A DNA stretch of 64,000 bases from Bipolaris cookei (lineage: Eukaryota; Ascomycota; Dothideomycetes; Pleosporales; Pleosporaceae). The notes under the pieces were generated by a model, which was given only the letters and a program-made list of their open reading frames with translations, was not told where the DNA came from and did no database searches. The stretch is from the NCBI GenBank assembly GCA_002286855.1, contig NRSV01000037.1, forward strand, positions 124,001-188,000, given 5' to 3'. This document shows positions 35,353 through 47,313 of this stretch, piece after piece; position 1 is the stretch's first letter, and each line of letters begins with the position of its first letter. The position numbers and the translations under genes were made by a program.

Positions 35353-35375
35353 GCGCGCACACACACACACACACT
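35250..35375. repeat. Compound (CT)n-(GC)n-(AC)n microsatellite next to the MIT gene stop codon
   Basis: Imperfect TCTC/ACTC units lead into about 15 perfect CT dinucleotides, a short GCGCGC, then about 11 AC dinucleotides. The last repeat unit lies directly next to the stop codon of the neighbouring minus-strand gene, so it is the beginning of that gene's 3' UTR. Confidence 0.9.
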
Positions 35376-38300
35376 TTAAACCAAAACCCATTCACTCCCT
35401 CTCTTGATAAACTTGTCCAGCATAAGTGTCACGTCGGAAAGGACAAAACGACAAATGTAGAAACCAAAGAACTCTGCAGCATGGCGAGTTGACAGTTCGA
35501 GTCCAACGTGAGTAGGTGAAGAATGCTTGAGACCTGGGTCTTCGACTTGACGCGCGATTTGATCTACAAAAAATCATGCGATTAGTCAACCATTGCAGAG
35601 CAGGATCAAGAAGAAAAGAAAAGACTCACCCAGTATCTGAACCGCATCAAACAAGCGCGCCAACGATCCCATGTATCCTGCATTGGGACCCTCAAAGTTT
35701 ATACTCGAAATGTCGCGCTTTGCAAAACGTATGCTTGTCAAACTCGTCATGGGAAGGGTAGACATGACAAGCGTATCCTTGGGCACCTCTGTGCTCCTCG
35801 TGGTACCAGTAGCCATATTAGCGAGATTGACACCAGAGTTCTTTGACCGCAGTTTGCGCCACGACGCCAGGTATGACTTGCCCTGGGCAACAGCACCCTT
35901 GGGTACAAAGTCCTGGCTAGTTGTTTGGCCCTTGGAAAAGCCGTCTGCAGATGCTGCGCCTTCGCCCACGGTAGTTGCATCTTTGAAGAGGATTGATACA
36001 GATTGGATACCAACTTCGTTACCGAGCTTCTTGGCTAGTTGAGCCTGTACCTGGTCAAGCACTAGTTCTAGAGACTGCATCTCTTCTAGCACGGCATCTG
36101 CATCGTTTGTGTCGACAGCAGCTAGCTTCTGCAGGGCCGCTGTGAGCATGTCGCAGTTGGCAATCTTGTCTTCAACGTTCTTCAGTTTGACCCCCTTGAC
36201 GCGCCAGACATCGCGAGGAATGAAAAGCTTGGTTGAGAGGTAACCGCCACGGGGGTGCGCGATAGTCTGATAGAAGCATCGCATTAACCAAAATGGCCTC
36301 AGCAGATACGAGTCCGGACATGGCTCCAGTGGAATGGGTGCATTCGTAATTGCTGGACTGGGCGAGCCAGCAGAAAAGGGCGAGTGAATATCACTCTCGA
36401 ATAGATGCATTCCGCCGCTCGGTAGGCCATCAATGTTAAACGTGGGAAGGCTAGGAGTTGGGATAGGCAGTCCTGCGTTGCTAGGTTTCCGTCCGGTGAC
36501 AGAGAAGGTTGTGCTGAGCGGCGTTCCAATGGATACGTCTGAGCCATCTGGGCTAGACATGGACAAATTCCGCTGCTTCAAGCTAAGCGAAGATTTGTTT
36601 TTTCTAATACCCAAGGCTGAGGTTTTTCCGGTTTTGGGGGAACCTGGCGCAAGACTAGGCTCGCTTGAGACACCGTGTATTATTGGCGACGGACCAGGAC
36701 CAGTCTCAGAAGGACTATACAGTACGGGCTGTGGTGAAGGAGCGGCAAGACTGGTCTGTTGGGTGATTTGCGGCAGTGCAGGCAATTTGAATGTCGAGTC
36801 CAGGGAAGGTTTGCTAGTGCTAAATGATGCTGCAGCAGCAGCAGACTTTGGTTGTGCAGGAAGATCAATGGGCACGTCCTTTGCTGGTACGGGCGGTTTC
36901 TCAGTATGTGGTGCAGGCGGAATATTGAGCACAGATGTCTCGATCTTGAGCGATTTAGCGTTTTGCCCTGACAATCTGCGGCTTCGCACAGAAGCAGCGT
37001 CCTTGGTTGCGGTATTGGGTCGGGGCGTAACCACTGCTGCATCGGTCGTATTGGATGCTTGTGACTCGAGAACTGGGGGCAGTGCAGGCAGAGCACCAGA
37101 CGGAGCGGGGACCGGGGGAGGAGAATGTGCAGGCGGTGGTTTGGATGATGGGTGGATCACTTCGGTGACAGTTGAGAGTGACGTTCCGCCTGTCGTCCTG
37201 TGCGAGGACACTGAACTGTTGTACGTGCTTCCAGAAAAGTTGCTCGAGTCTGACTGCCGTGGCAGCGCTGATTTTGTTTGCAAGTCGAAATCGAAACCAT
37301 CTAGCATGTACTCTCTGGTCATCTCATCGAGTAGCCTTTCCTCCTCTTCCGCTTCGTCGTTGAGGGTGATTTCGGCAGTTTCGCGTACGTGTGGCAGTGC
37401 CTCGTTGCGGATTTGGTTTTCTTTGTAACGATATTTGGCCGCTGCAATAGCCTCTTCGCGTTCTGCTTCTCGTACGCGCTCCTTGGCCATTTCTACGTTT
37501 CGCATCTTGGCGGATATTAGATCGGCTGGTGTGGACATGTCATCATCATAAGGTTCGTAGCCGTCGTCGTACGCAGCTTCAACGGCAGCATCGAGCGCCG
37601 CGTCAAACTCTGCTTCGGTCTCTCCACTTGGATTCCGTAGGTGTTTTCGGCGTGGTCCTCCCGGAGACATGGAGTGCACCGAAGAGGAGCACGAGGAACC
37701 TCCAGATTCGTCTATGGTGTCAAGCCATGATGTTGACTCGTTGCTGTGGACTCGCCGGTGGTTGGACTCTAGTGTCTGCTGTGGTTGCAACAACCGGCCG
37801 GGCTCGTCGGGTCTGGATTCATTCTGGCTGTCGAATAGGGGTGATTTTGATCTCCTTGGCGAGAGAGGTGGTGGCATATATGTGCGATCCATTGCTGATT
37901 CGGCAACCGAAGAGCGACCAGAAGTAGTCGAAGACCCAAGTCTGGCAGGCGGTGGTTGTAGACTGAATTGCGAGTTTTGCATGCCTTTTTGCACATCACG
38001 GATGGCAGTTGAGATGACCGACTCGCGGGGACCTTGGTAGTCACTGCGCAGGGGCAATTGGTGTGAAGGGGGTTGTTCTGGTTCGCCGGCGAAGGAATTT
38101 TCGTATACTGAGGCATCGTTTACGATTCGAGAAACAGAGGCAGTTTGTATCACTGCAGGCTCTTCGTCATCGTCCTCTAGTAAGAGCATTGAGCGGTGTT
38201 CGTCCAGCGATTCCCCACTCATAGGGCGAGCGGGCAGTGACTTGCCGCTGCTATGGGTGTAAGCAGGGTCAAGTCGACGGAGCTCTTCTATCCGGTTGGT

Positions 38301-39578
38301 ATATGTTACACGAATGGCGTCCAACTTGCGCCTGTCCTCCTCCTGGGAGCTGCGGACCATGACCTGCTGCAGGAGCTTACACGCGTCCTCGTACGCCTCC
38401 ATGGCGCCCTCAAAGTTCTGGGCATTGTCGAGCAGGACGGCCGTGTTTGCCTTTTGCAGCGCCCGCGACAACATGGTCTTTTTGTCCTTTTCCCTCCGCT
38501 CGCGGGCGCGGGGCGGGGTGCCTTGGTAGTGGTCGTCCAATTTTGCGCTGGTGTTGCTTTCACTGCGATTATGATCCCTGCTTGGACTCGTAGTATGGGT
38601 TCGGCTTGCCGTTCGGGAATGGTCTTTGCTCTGGCTCGCCGCGTGTTGGCGTGATGCTGTGTGCCTGTGGCCCAAAGGGGTAGTAGCGGCGGCGGCAACT
38701 GCAGCAGCAGCAGCGACTGAGGGCCGCCGTGCTGTCGAGGGCTGACCTGGGCCTGACGCGGAGTCGTGCCTTGGGTCAGCCTCGTTGAGAATGGCGGGCG
38801 AGGCGAGGGGGGATTTAGCCAGCACCTTGTCGACTCTGGTGCGAGAGGGGGGGCGCTGGACAGGGGGCTGGGATGGGGTGGGTTTGGAGTTAAAATAGTC
38901 TCGCGGGGCATTCACGGATTGCAGGTTGGGGGCAAAGAGGCTGGCTGCAGAGGGCGAGTTTGCGGCGGAGCTGCTAGTTGGTGTGTTTGGGTCGTAGACG
39001 GTCGAGGGCAGCCTGGGGGGTGCAGTGACCGTGGGCGGGGGGTCGTGGACTGGGGAGCGAGGGCGGGAGCGGCGGGGGCTAGAAGTGGGCGAGCAGGCGT
39101 TGGAGTTGTGCAGGTTGGAAGAGCGGGCGGGCGGCGAGGAATGGATGCGAGAGGAGTCGTGCGGGTGTGGTAGGGCGCCATTGGCGGCGCCGGTGGTAGA
39201 TGTGATGCTTAGCTTGCGCGAATAGCTCGGCTGGTGGTGGTAGTGGTGTTGTTGGTGGTGGTATTGGTAGGGCTGATGGTGCGACTTGCCCTCATGGTCG
39301 GCTAACAGGTCAATTGTCTCTGCTACGCCGTTGGCTGCACTCGACCGTCGCCTGGAAGAAGCCGAAGGGGGCGGTGTGGCCCGGCTGTGGGGTTTGGGCG
39401 AGGTGTGCGGGTGAGAGTTGGCGGCGTCCTTGAGTGAGGCTGACCGCTTGACCGCTCCCACCGACGATGACTGCCGGCGGTGATGCGACTGCGACTGCGA
39501 CCGCAACTCGTCTGTTCCTGGCAGCGGCTCTGCTCGCGCCTCTGCTTCGCCGGTGGCGGGCTCGCCCTGGGGGTTCAT
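35376..39578 (-). CDS. Large MIT-domain protein
   Basis: Exons complement(35376..35563, 35630..39578) give 1378 aa. The first ~350 residues are disordered, rich in Ser/Pro/His. A single MIT-type three-helix region (about 360-440: MLSRALQKANTAVLLDNAQN, then FEGAMEAYEDACKLLQQVMV) should bind ESCRT-III-like tails or act at endosomes. A helical charged region follows (about 695-800), then a long Ser/Pro/Thr linker. The C-terminal ~270 residues look folded and conserved: PCPDSYLLRPFWLMRCFYQT, GGYLSTKLFIPRDVWRVKGV, KLKNVEDKIANCDMLTAALQ, then over the 66-nt intron LGDQIARQVEDPGLKHSSPT and HVGLELSTRHAAEFFGFYIC. Fungal MIT proteins of this build are widespread but poorly studied; a link to endosomal or membrane traffic is inferred from MIT alone. 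Confidence 0.83.
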
Positions 39579-39870
39579 GGTGGAGAATGGAGCAGCTGGG
39601 TGCGTGTCTCAGGCCGAGCCAGCGGTTAATGCACAGCGGATGCGGGCATGGTTGCCCAAGCAGGAACGCGCTCTGGGTGTGCAGAGACAGAGGCGGGCAG
39701 GGCGAGAGAGCGGGAGTGGGAGTGGGAGCGGCAGCGTGTGTGGGTGGGCGTGGAGTGGGTGGGTAAGTGTATGTAGTGTGCGTATGTGGGTGTTGGAGCG
39801 TCTCTCGTAGGCCTCGTCTCGCCGTCAGTCATCAAGCAATAGACCCCTAGCCACCCACACAGGCACAGGC

Positions 39871-39908
39871 ACACCACGCCAATCCACGCCAATCCACGCC
39901 CACCCACG
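39871..39908. repeat. Short tandem repeat, 10-bp unit
   Basis: About 3.5 copies of a CCACGCCAAT-like unit, the last copies degenerate (CCCACCCACGC). Lies ~300 bp upstream of the MIT gene start. Confidence 0.75.
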
Positions 39909-40480
39909 CTCTCTCGCTCGCTCTCACACACAGACGAATGTGGAGCGGCGACGGCCGGCCACATGGCGCCAAGTCATATTCGTACGGCTGTCAGGGGTCC
40001 GTGGGCCCAAGCCGGCCTAGCGCACGCCCGTCTCGCTCGACTTGTCGCTGTGCTCACCTCTCTTGGATCTCTCCTCTACCTCGCGCGCCCTCATCAGCCC
40101 GGCTGGTCCACCAGGCCATAAGACAAATCTGCCCAGGCCCCAACCAGACCCTGCAAATCCGCCCCTACCATGGCTGACCAGGATTGCGGCCCCGTATTCT
40201 AGAAGCCTGCGCCTTGTCCTCGTTGCCAGTCGCCAGTTGCCAGTCCCTCAAGCGCTGACACCCTACTCATGTTCACGCATACATACGTTCATCTCACTGC
40301 GTCCTCCACTTTTTTTTTGCCTTGTCCGCACGTCCTGCTGCAATCTCTCGGTCCCGGTTGTCCAACCTTTCCGGTCCGGCCACTGGGCGGAAGGGGGCCC
40401 ACTCTACGCCTCCGACACGCCAAAAGCATCCCACCACAAAAGTAAACTCCATACCAAAACATTCACACGCGCGCGCTTGC

Positions 40481-40498
40481 CCTCTCTCTCTCTCTCTC
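40481..40498. repeat. (CT)n microsatellite
   Basis: Nine CT units in intergenic DNA. Confidence 0.85.
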
Positions 40499-40830
40499 AA
40501 ATGTCATCATGCCCGATGCGGTTCCTGCTTTCTTCTTCTGCTTCGTCACGAGACCCATGTGACATGCATCTCATCTCTACTCGATTGGTTCATCCTTGTC
40601 TTTGTGCCATCTGCTGTTTCCATGGTCATCGTCATCATCATCATCCCACGCTAGCCCCTACTAATACTGCCTCTTCGCTGCCATAAGCTATTTCATGCGT
40701 CACCCTCAGCAACCCCATGGCACCGCACCAGCCCAGTCATGCCAACCACTTGTCCTCGCCTATCCTGCCTTGGCCACCTGCCCTCTCAACTCACCCATCC
40801 TATTCTACACAACCCGCCTTTACCGTGTCT

Positions 40831-42561
40831 TCAGTGCAAATCCCCCATCATGTCCTCCTCCGCCTCCAGACTGTCGTCCCATGCAGTGTCCATGGCGTCG
40901 CTGTTGTTGCCCTGCCTCTTGTTCACCCGCTTCTGGTTCTCAATGTACTCCTTGCTTAGCGTCATCCGGTAGTCGGCATCCTTGACCTGCTCCGCCAGCT
41001 TGTTTGTGCGGACCGTTTGCGCAAATAGCGCCTGCTGCTGCTCCTTCTCGCTCTTGGCCAAGGGTCCCTGTTTCGCGTCCAGGTAGAAGCGTAATACCAC
41101 CCCAGCTCCCGACTTGTCACTCTCCTCCAACCGCCCATTCAACTGCCCATCCCTGATCAGCCCCTCAATATATTGCGATATCTCCTCCCCCGTAGCCCCG
41201 AGTTGTCTCGCAATATTAGACACGGGAATTGCAGAATATGTCCGTGACAGCCGTGAAACATACGTCCTCGTCTGGCTGCTGATAAGCTCCCGGACTAGTC
41301 CCGCATTGCCATCCTACATGCTTTTGTCAGCCTTCCATCAAAACATGCTATTGCACCGTTTCAACCCATGTTTCACAACAATCACCTGCATTGCTCTTAC
41401 CTCTGCCCATATCTCGCCACCCGCTTGCGCCTGAGCCTTCAACTTTGACATGTTGTCCAGCTCTTCGTACGCATCCGCCAGCGCCTCGTATGCCTTCGAT
41501 GCAGCCTTGATGTTCTTCATCGCGCTAGCGTTCGCTGTCCGTGGAATACTCCCCATCTGTCCAAGTCAGCTGGCGCTTGCTCTTCTCAGTCTCCCATAAC
41601 ATACCTTTCCTTGTACCAGACAGCTCACCAGTACCCACTTTTTGTAAGCCTCCAACATGAGGCCGTTGGCCGTGTTGGCAGAGGGAACCACGAGCACGTG
41701 CTCAAGAAACTGTTGCGCCTTCTTGAATCGGCCCAGGCCTAGGTACGCCATGGCACCCAGAACATAGTACTCTTGTATATCCGTCAATCCAACTCGGTCC
41801 GTATGGCCAGAGTTTTGGTTGATGTACTCTCCACTACTCGCTACATCCGCACACGGAACAGAGTACTCCAGCCCCTCACGAACCGCGCTTGGAATCTTTG
41901 GGGGGAGTGTGTGGATGTAGTTATCCAGGATGGGTTCAGCGGCCGCGTAAGATCGCGTCTCTAGACACAGGTGTATGAAGCTGACGTGGACCGAGGTGAA
42001 AGTGCCCGTGGTAGGGTCAAGTCGCATCATGGCTGATCGTATTGGCGCAATGGCAAGGCTCGGCTGGACATGGTCAGCATCTTCTCCTCGTGCTAACCAT
42101 CGCAACTTGAACCTACTAATCCACACTCACGTGCTATCTCCTCTGTGTACTCAATCAAATTCTTCCACTCTTTTCCCACGTAGCGCAGTTGTATAGGGTC
42201 CGCAGTTTCGAAAAACAACACCATCTGGTTCCACAAGTCACCTCCCGGCTGTAGCGCCTCGGGTACGCTCTTCTTCTCCAGCAGGGCGGCGATACGGTTG
42301 CGGAGGGCAAAGGCGTATGCCATTGAGTTGACAGCGGGGTTGAGTGTCTATAAAGTTAGCAAGTTTCAATCAAGTGCCTTGAATCATACCCACTACAAGC
42401 ACATCTTGTGGTGTATCCGCGCCTTTTACCCAATGTGGTGCAGAGACGTTGGACAATTGTGCGACAAAGCTGCGGGCCTTGAGGTCGTAATCCCGCCTCT
42501 TTTCAACCTCGGGACTGTCAGACTGAAAAGACAACAGTAAGCTGCTTAGGTCGGCCGACAT
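40831..42561 (-). CDS. csn3: COP9 signalosome subunit 3 (PCI domain)
   Basis: The COP9 signalosome removes NEDD8 from cullins and in filamentous fungi is needed for sexual development and light response. Exons complement(40831..41313, 41401..41556, 41605..42063, 42117..42347, 42394..42561) give 498 aa, near the family's usual length. Recognisable blocks are QLRYVGKEWKNLIEYTEEIA, PSLAIAPIRSAMMRLDPTTG, TFTSVHVSFIHLCLETRSYA, IQEYYVLGAMAYLGLGRFKK and the PCI winged helix RTYVSRLSRTYSAIPVSNIA followed by LIRDGQLNGRL. The exon 2 end was set at the GTAGGT donor because the nearer GTGAGT breaks the frame. The tail is acidic (EEDMMGDLH). A separate csn3 gene implies a full signalosome in this organism. 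Confidence 0.9.
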
Positions 42562-43084
42562 GGTCGCAGTGGGGTGGAGTAGTTTGGTGGTCGAACAAGT
42601 AGCTGAGGCGGCGGGCGGCGATGATGTGGGGTGGGTAGATGCTCTCACTCTTCCTCTCTATCTACCAATATGCTGAGGTACAGAGTGTCGCCTTCTGTTG
42701 TAAGCAAACTTATTGTCGCTGCTGGCATACACAAAGCAAACAAGTGGGATGTCAAGAGAAGAAGTGGTAGTGGGACAATTGTATGCAATGTACCTAGTAC
42801 AGAAGCCGGAGGTCTACAAGCTCCCCGCAAGCTCAAGGCACCCACGCAATGCACGGACGCAAACACCAGAGTACTACTACCCGGTGGCACCGCACTTACA
42901 CCATGTCAAGTCAACCAAGAGCCACGCGACACAACACCTGTAATGCTCTTATTCAACTCTCTTCCTATCAGACACGAGTCCAACAAAAAAACATGTAAAT
43001 CATTGCTCATAAAGGTATCACGTACGTCTAGTCATATTAAACAACTCCGACCAATGCAGCCCCCAAATTCCACAATCATAATCC
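42562..43084. other. Intergenic
   Basis: Promoter of csn3 and 3' UTR of the bub1-type gene. Nothing else seen. Confidence 0.4.
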
Positions 43085-46000
43085 TTATCTCCGCTTCACA
43101 ACTTCCTCCATCCTCCTAACGAGTACCTTGAGCCCAACACCTTTCTCGCAGTTGTTCTCAAGATACTCCTCCATCTTCTCCCTCAATTCATTCATCCCCT
43201 TGAGCACAGGCAGTCGTCTTCCTTCCTCGCCCTCAAGATGCATCAGCGGGTTCAGCAGCAAGTCAAAGCACTCGTGCCAAATCTCAGTCTGCCAGTACCG
43301 CTTCAAGTTCTCCTTGATCTTGTACGTCTTGGTCGCGCCTGAGCCCAGAGTAGCACCCCGTTCAGCAACTGCCGAGATGTACTTTCCAAACAGGAGATTG
43401 TGCACAATGCCAGCGAGGCCATGGTAGTCGATTTGGTGAGTCCAAGGCCGCAGCTCGCGCATCTCGGCACAGTCGGCCTCGGTCGTGGGCCAATCTGCGA
43501 TAAACTGCACTTCGGGCTTGAAGGCTTTCATGTCAATGCCCCGACCAAAGTCAATCAGCGAAATGCCCTTGGCAGACCACCCGTCACGCCCATCGCGCTT
43601 GTACTCGGAATCCCAGTGCTCATCCTTCTGTAATGCGTCGAACCGTACCAGAACATTGTCTGACTTGAGATCGCCATGTATTATGCCCTTGGAGTGCAGA
43701 GCTTCCACTGTACGGAATAGTTCAATAGTGAAGAACATGGCCAGCTGCTCGTCCATTGCACCATTGTCTGCACGAGCATGGTTGACCAAGTCGAGCAGTG
43801 TTCCTTGATCGCGATACTCTTCAACTAGATAACACTCGTCCTTGAACACGTGCATCTCGTATGCACTGACAACTGACTCGGCTGCTCGTGACATACCCAG
43901 TCGTTGTTTGGCCTGCCGCATAATGTAGAATTCCCACGGCGTTGGCGGATCTTCCATCTTAATTGCCTCCAAAGGTTGACGCTTCAGACCAAACTCACCC
44001 TTGTCCATTTGCAAAGGGTTGTTCTCGTCATTTTCCTCTGCTTCTTTACTCTCTACCAGGTACACTGGAGCGAACGCTCCCTTGCCAAGCTCACGCTTCA
44101 CAACATAAGTCCGCTCTGTCCCAGGAAACTCCAAGGTAGGACATGCCCCGACATTAGCTGCCGTCTTGTCCTGCACATTCTTGCTTAGTTTTGATAGTGC
44201 TTTTGTGTACTTGCGAATATCCGCGCCTTTTCCATAGCTTTGCTCGGTGTCGGCATAGTAACCTTCGTAGCTTTCCAATGGGGGTTGAATTTCTTGTAGA
44301 ATGGCTTTACGGATACTATCGTCGACTGGGTTGCACTGTATGTCCTTGATGATCGGTCCACTAGGCTTGATTACTGTAACTAGAGGCTCTTTTGCAGCCA
44401 ATGGCTTGCGCTGCGGCTCGTCTAGAGGCTCTTTGGGCAGTGGTTTCGAATCGGTCAGAGCTAGCTTTGCAACTTTACCTGGCCCGTCAATGACTTGTCC
44501 TAGAATATCAGAGAAGGGGCTACTGCAGGGCTCCTCATCATCATCCTCCATAATGGCAGGCGTACCCTTTGACCGCGAAGGTGTTTTGGCCGCATAATAC
44601 TCTTTCTGCGCTACAGCCGTGGCAATACCCAGAGATGACTCAGTCTTTTCCACAATGGGCGTCATGAAGGGTAATCGGTTATTGGCAACGACGACTGGGT
44701 CTCTATATGGTCGCATAGCAGGGTTGTAGTCTTCAGGCGGGACAGGAACGAAGCGCGTTGGGAGAGATCTTGGCCCTGAAGGCGATGTAGGAGTGACGAC
44801 CCGCTCGTCCTGTCGGTGCTCCGATTCGTCATTCATGTTCGATGTTTCGTCGAATGAATCATCCTGAGATTGATCAGAATGCTCAGACTCGTTCCCAGAC
44901 TCATCTTGCTCGTCATCCTTTTGTCCAGGTTTGATCTCGGTAAAGTCAGACGACTCCGATACACTCTTTGCATCTGTATTGTCTGAACCGCTCTCGTCGT
45001 TGTCATCACCATCCTCATCATCTCCGTCGTCATCGTCATCATCACCGTCATGGTTTAGGACTCTAGTGCCGAGCGTGAAATCTCCAACTGTCGTCTCATC
45101 TCCATATTCGCTTGTAGCGCAGGATAAACGGCCAGTCCCTGTACTCTCGGCACCACTAGTATAATCATCTTCGTCATCATCGCTACTTTCCTCGCCGCTC
45201 TGGGCTTCAGAAACATTGTCATCAGCGTTCTTTAGTGGCTCGTTGAATATATCGTAGATCTCATCCATGGCTTCCTTAGTGTGGAGTGTCATGGTCATTT
45301 CGGGACCAGCCTTTTTCCGTCGCACCTTGGACTTTGGGGAATCCAGATTGGCTTGGACTATGCTATGTTAGCATAATACGCACCTAGTAGACCACCACTA
45401 CTTACTCGTCTGCGTTTCTCCGCGGATCTCCTTGGTTTCCATGACTTTAATCTTCCTGGTCCTGTTGGCACGCTCTTCGCGCCTGGCCTTTTTTGCTGCC
45501 TTCGCTTTGTCTACATCAGCTTGCGAGGGTGGCGCATTCTCGTCATTACCCATGTCATCATCAACACTTCCCTTCAACGGTACTGTTTGAGGCTTAGCAA
45601 TTGGTTCGGGCTCTTGCTTGGGTGCTAAAGGTATGGCCTTGGGCTTGGTTTGAGTAGCAGCAAGTGCTGCTTTAGCATCTTTTCTCGCCTGCTCTTCTTG
45701 TTTTCGAATGGCAGCCCAATCGTGATCCAGCCACCCCCTATGTTTAGCTCGCAACTCTTCAAAAGAATACTCTTCAGACATTGGGTCTTCATGATTAGGA
45801 TACACTTTCTCCAAATCGACAAAGACGACCTCGAGCCGTCCTGTCCTTGGATTGACAGCTTGTTGGTATTCACGTAATGGATGAGAGTTGACGTCTTCGT
45901 TACTGAGATTTGATTTGCTCTGAACACATGAACGGCAAAACGCCCACCAATTAGTCCTGTAATCGTAAATATGTGAAGGGGCCGACGCAGGTAGCTCAAC

Positions 46001-46988
46001 TCACCTCATCCTTGAAGATTGTCATTTTAGGAACGCCCGTATTCTTCTTTCCAACCTTCAGAGTCTCACCAGCCCAAGGCCGCGCCTCGTGTGCGTTCTC
46101 CTTTTTGCGATCCGCCAGCGATCCAATGTTACCCCAACCTTCGGTGCTGCCACTCGAGGTGGGCTTTGCCGCGTCATCACTATCTGCAAAAATGGCGAGC
46201 TTGGCTTTTCCCGAGCGCGATGTGCCTGCAGCAGCCTTTGGCTGAGCCTGTGCTTGTGGGGCAGGAGCGCTTGGTGAGGCAAGAGCAAACGGGTCTACCT
46301 TGGCCGCGAGCGCTGGGCGGACAGCGGGCAATGCCGGGCTCGTAGGCTCCTCTGCTTGTTGCGGCCGGCTCTCGCATCGGTGCTGGAACTCACCATACTT
46401 GCGAATCAAGCGCTCTGTTGGGCGGGCCCCGCGCTCAATGCCCATGTTGTACACTTCCTCTGCTTGTGAAAAGCGGCCTGCAGACTCTAGCCAGGCGGCA
46501 AACTCTTCATAGTACAGCGCAAGCTCCTCGCCAATGTGGTGTCGGGCGAGGTATGCAAAGGTTTCCCGGGGTGCATCTGAGAAGAGGTGGATGTAATGCA
46601 GCCAAAGCTTGAGATAGCGGGCGTCGTTTTTGTATTGCGGCGAGGACTGGAACGTCTTTGTTGCACGCTCGAGCAGCGGGCAGAGCTGCGACTGGGGCGT
46701 GTTCTGGGCGGAAGGGTATGCGTCCAGGGTCCACTTGACATAGCGATCGTAAACATCGAGGGGGTCGTCCGAATCGTCAATCGCCATGAGCTCCTTCTCG
46801 TACTGAAGCCGAGTCGCGCTGTTGGCATCTTGCATCTGTGACGGCGAGGGGGCTTGGCCGGCAGCCGATGTCAGTGGCGGTGTGTATAGTTGGGCGAGAG
46901 CTTTGGCGGAGCGGCCGCTGGGGAGCGATTGTATGTTTTCCTTCTGGTTTTCAATCACCTCGAAGTCGATAAGGTCGTCGGAACCCAT
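43085..46988 (-). CDS. bub1: Bub1/Mad3-type spindle checkpoint protein kinase
   Basis: Exons complement(43085..45357, 45406..45919, 46005..46988) give 1256 aa. A KEN box lies at residues 16-18 (ENQKENIQS). The Mad3/Bub1 TPR domain follows (about 60-210: DPLDVYDRYVKWTLDAYPSA). A second KEN box is at 296-298 (RKKENAHE). The Bub3-binding GLEBS-type motif EEYSFEELRA is in exon 2. A long Asp/Glu/Ser-rich stretch leads to the C-terminal kinase with RELGKGAFAPVYLVES, AIKMEDPPTPWEFY, HGDLKSDNVLV (HGD replacing HRD, as in Bub1) and LIDFGRGID. The enzyme works at unattached kinetochores, phosphorylating histone H2A and holding Mad1/Mad2. Two KEN boxes are normally a Mad3/BubR1 trait, so this gene may do both jobs. 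Confidence 0.93.
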
Positions 46989-47313
46989 GGCGCCGGCAAA
47001 AGGGAGGGTATCGCAAAGAAAAAGAGAAAAAGGAGGGTATCAAGAATTGCAGGCGGAAGAATCAAAAGTTCCTACCTGGCGTGGGTGTCGTTGGTTGTGC
47101 ATATGTTTCAGGGCCGGCGGCGGGGCAGCGCATGTGTAAATGCACGCAAGGGGCGCGCTTTCCCTCATCGCTTAACGTTGCCCGGGTAACACTTGGGCCA
47201 AAGCCACACCAATGCGTGCTTGTCTTTACTACATGTCCAAATCCGGCTTTATTGCCATTGTACATAGTTCCTGCTACCCCATACTTTTCATTAAATTCTC
47301 AACTGCCCGCTTT
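46989..47313. other. Intergenic
   Basis: Promoter of the bub1-type gene and 3' UTR of the alcohol dehydrogenase. Nothing else seen. Confidence 0.4.

Larger units (their letters stand above)
33702..35375. other. 1.7-kb non-coding gap: AT-rich then microsatellite-rich
   Basis: The first part (about 33770-34260) is AT-rich and full of TTCTTC/GAAGAA words. The second part is a series of purine-rich, then pyrimidine-rich simple repeats, listed separately. No credible open frame: the predicted frames are Ser/Phe/Leu or Arg/Lys runs from the repeats. Confidence 0.6.
39579..40830. other. Intergenic, upstream of MIT gene
   Basis: About 1.25 kb with the MIT gene promoter and csn3 3' UTR. It contains short tandem and CT repeats (listed) but no believable gene. 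Confidence 0.45.

Noticed and set aside
36433..37428. 331-codon plus-strand frame
   Set aside because: Antisense of the MIT gene's Ser/Pro-rich linker; composition mirrors the real frame.
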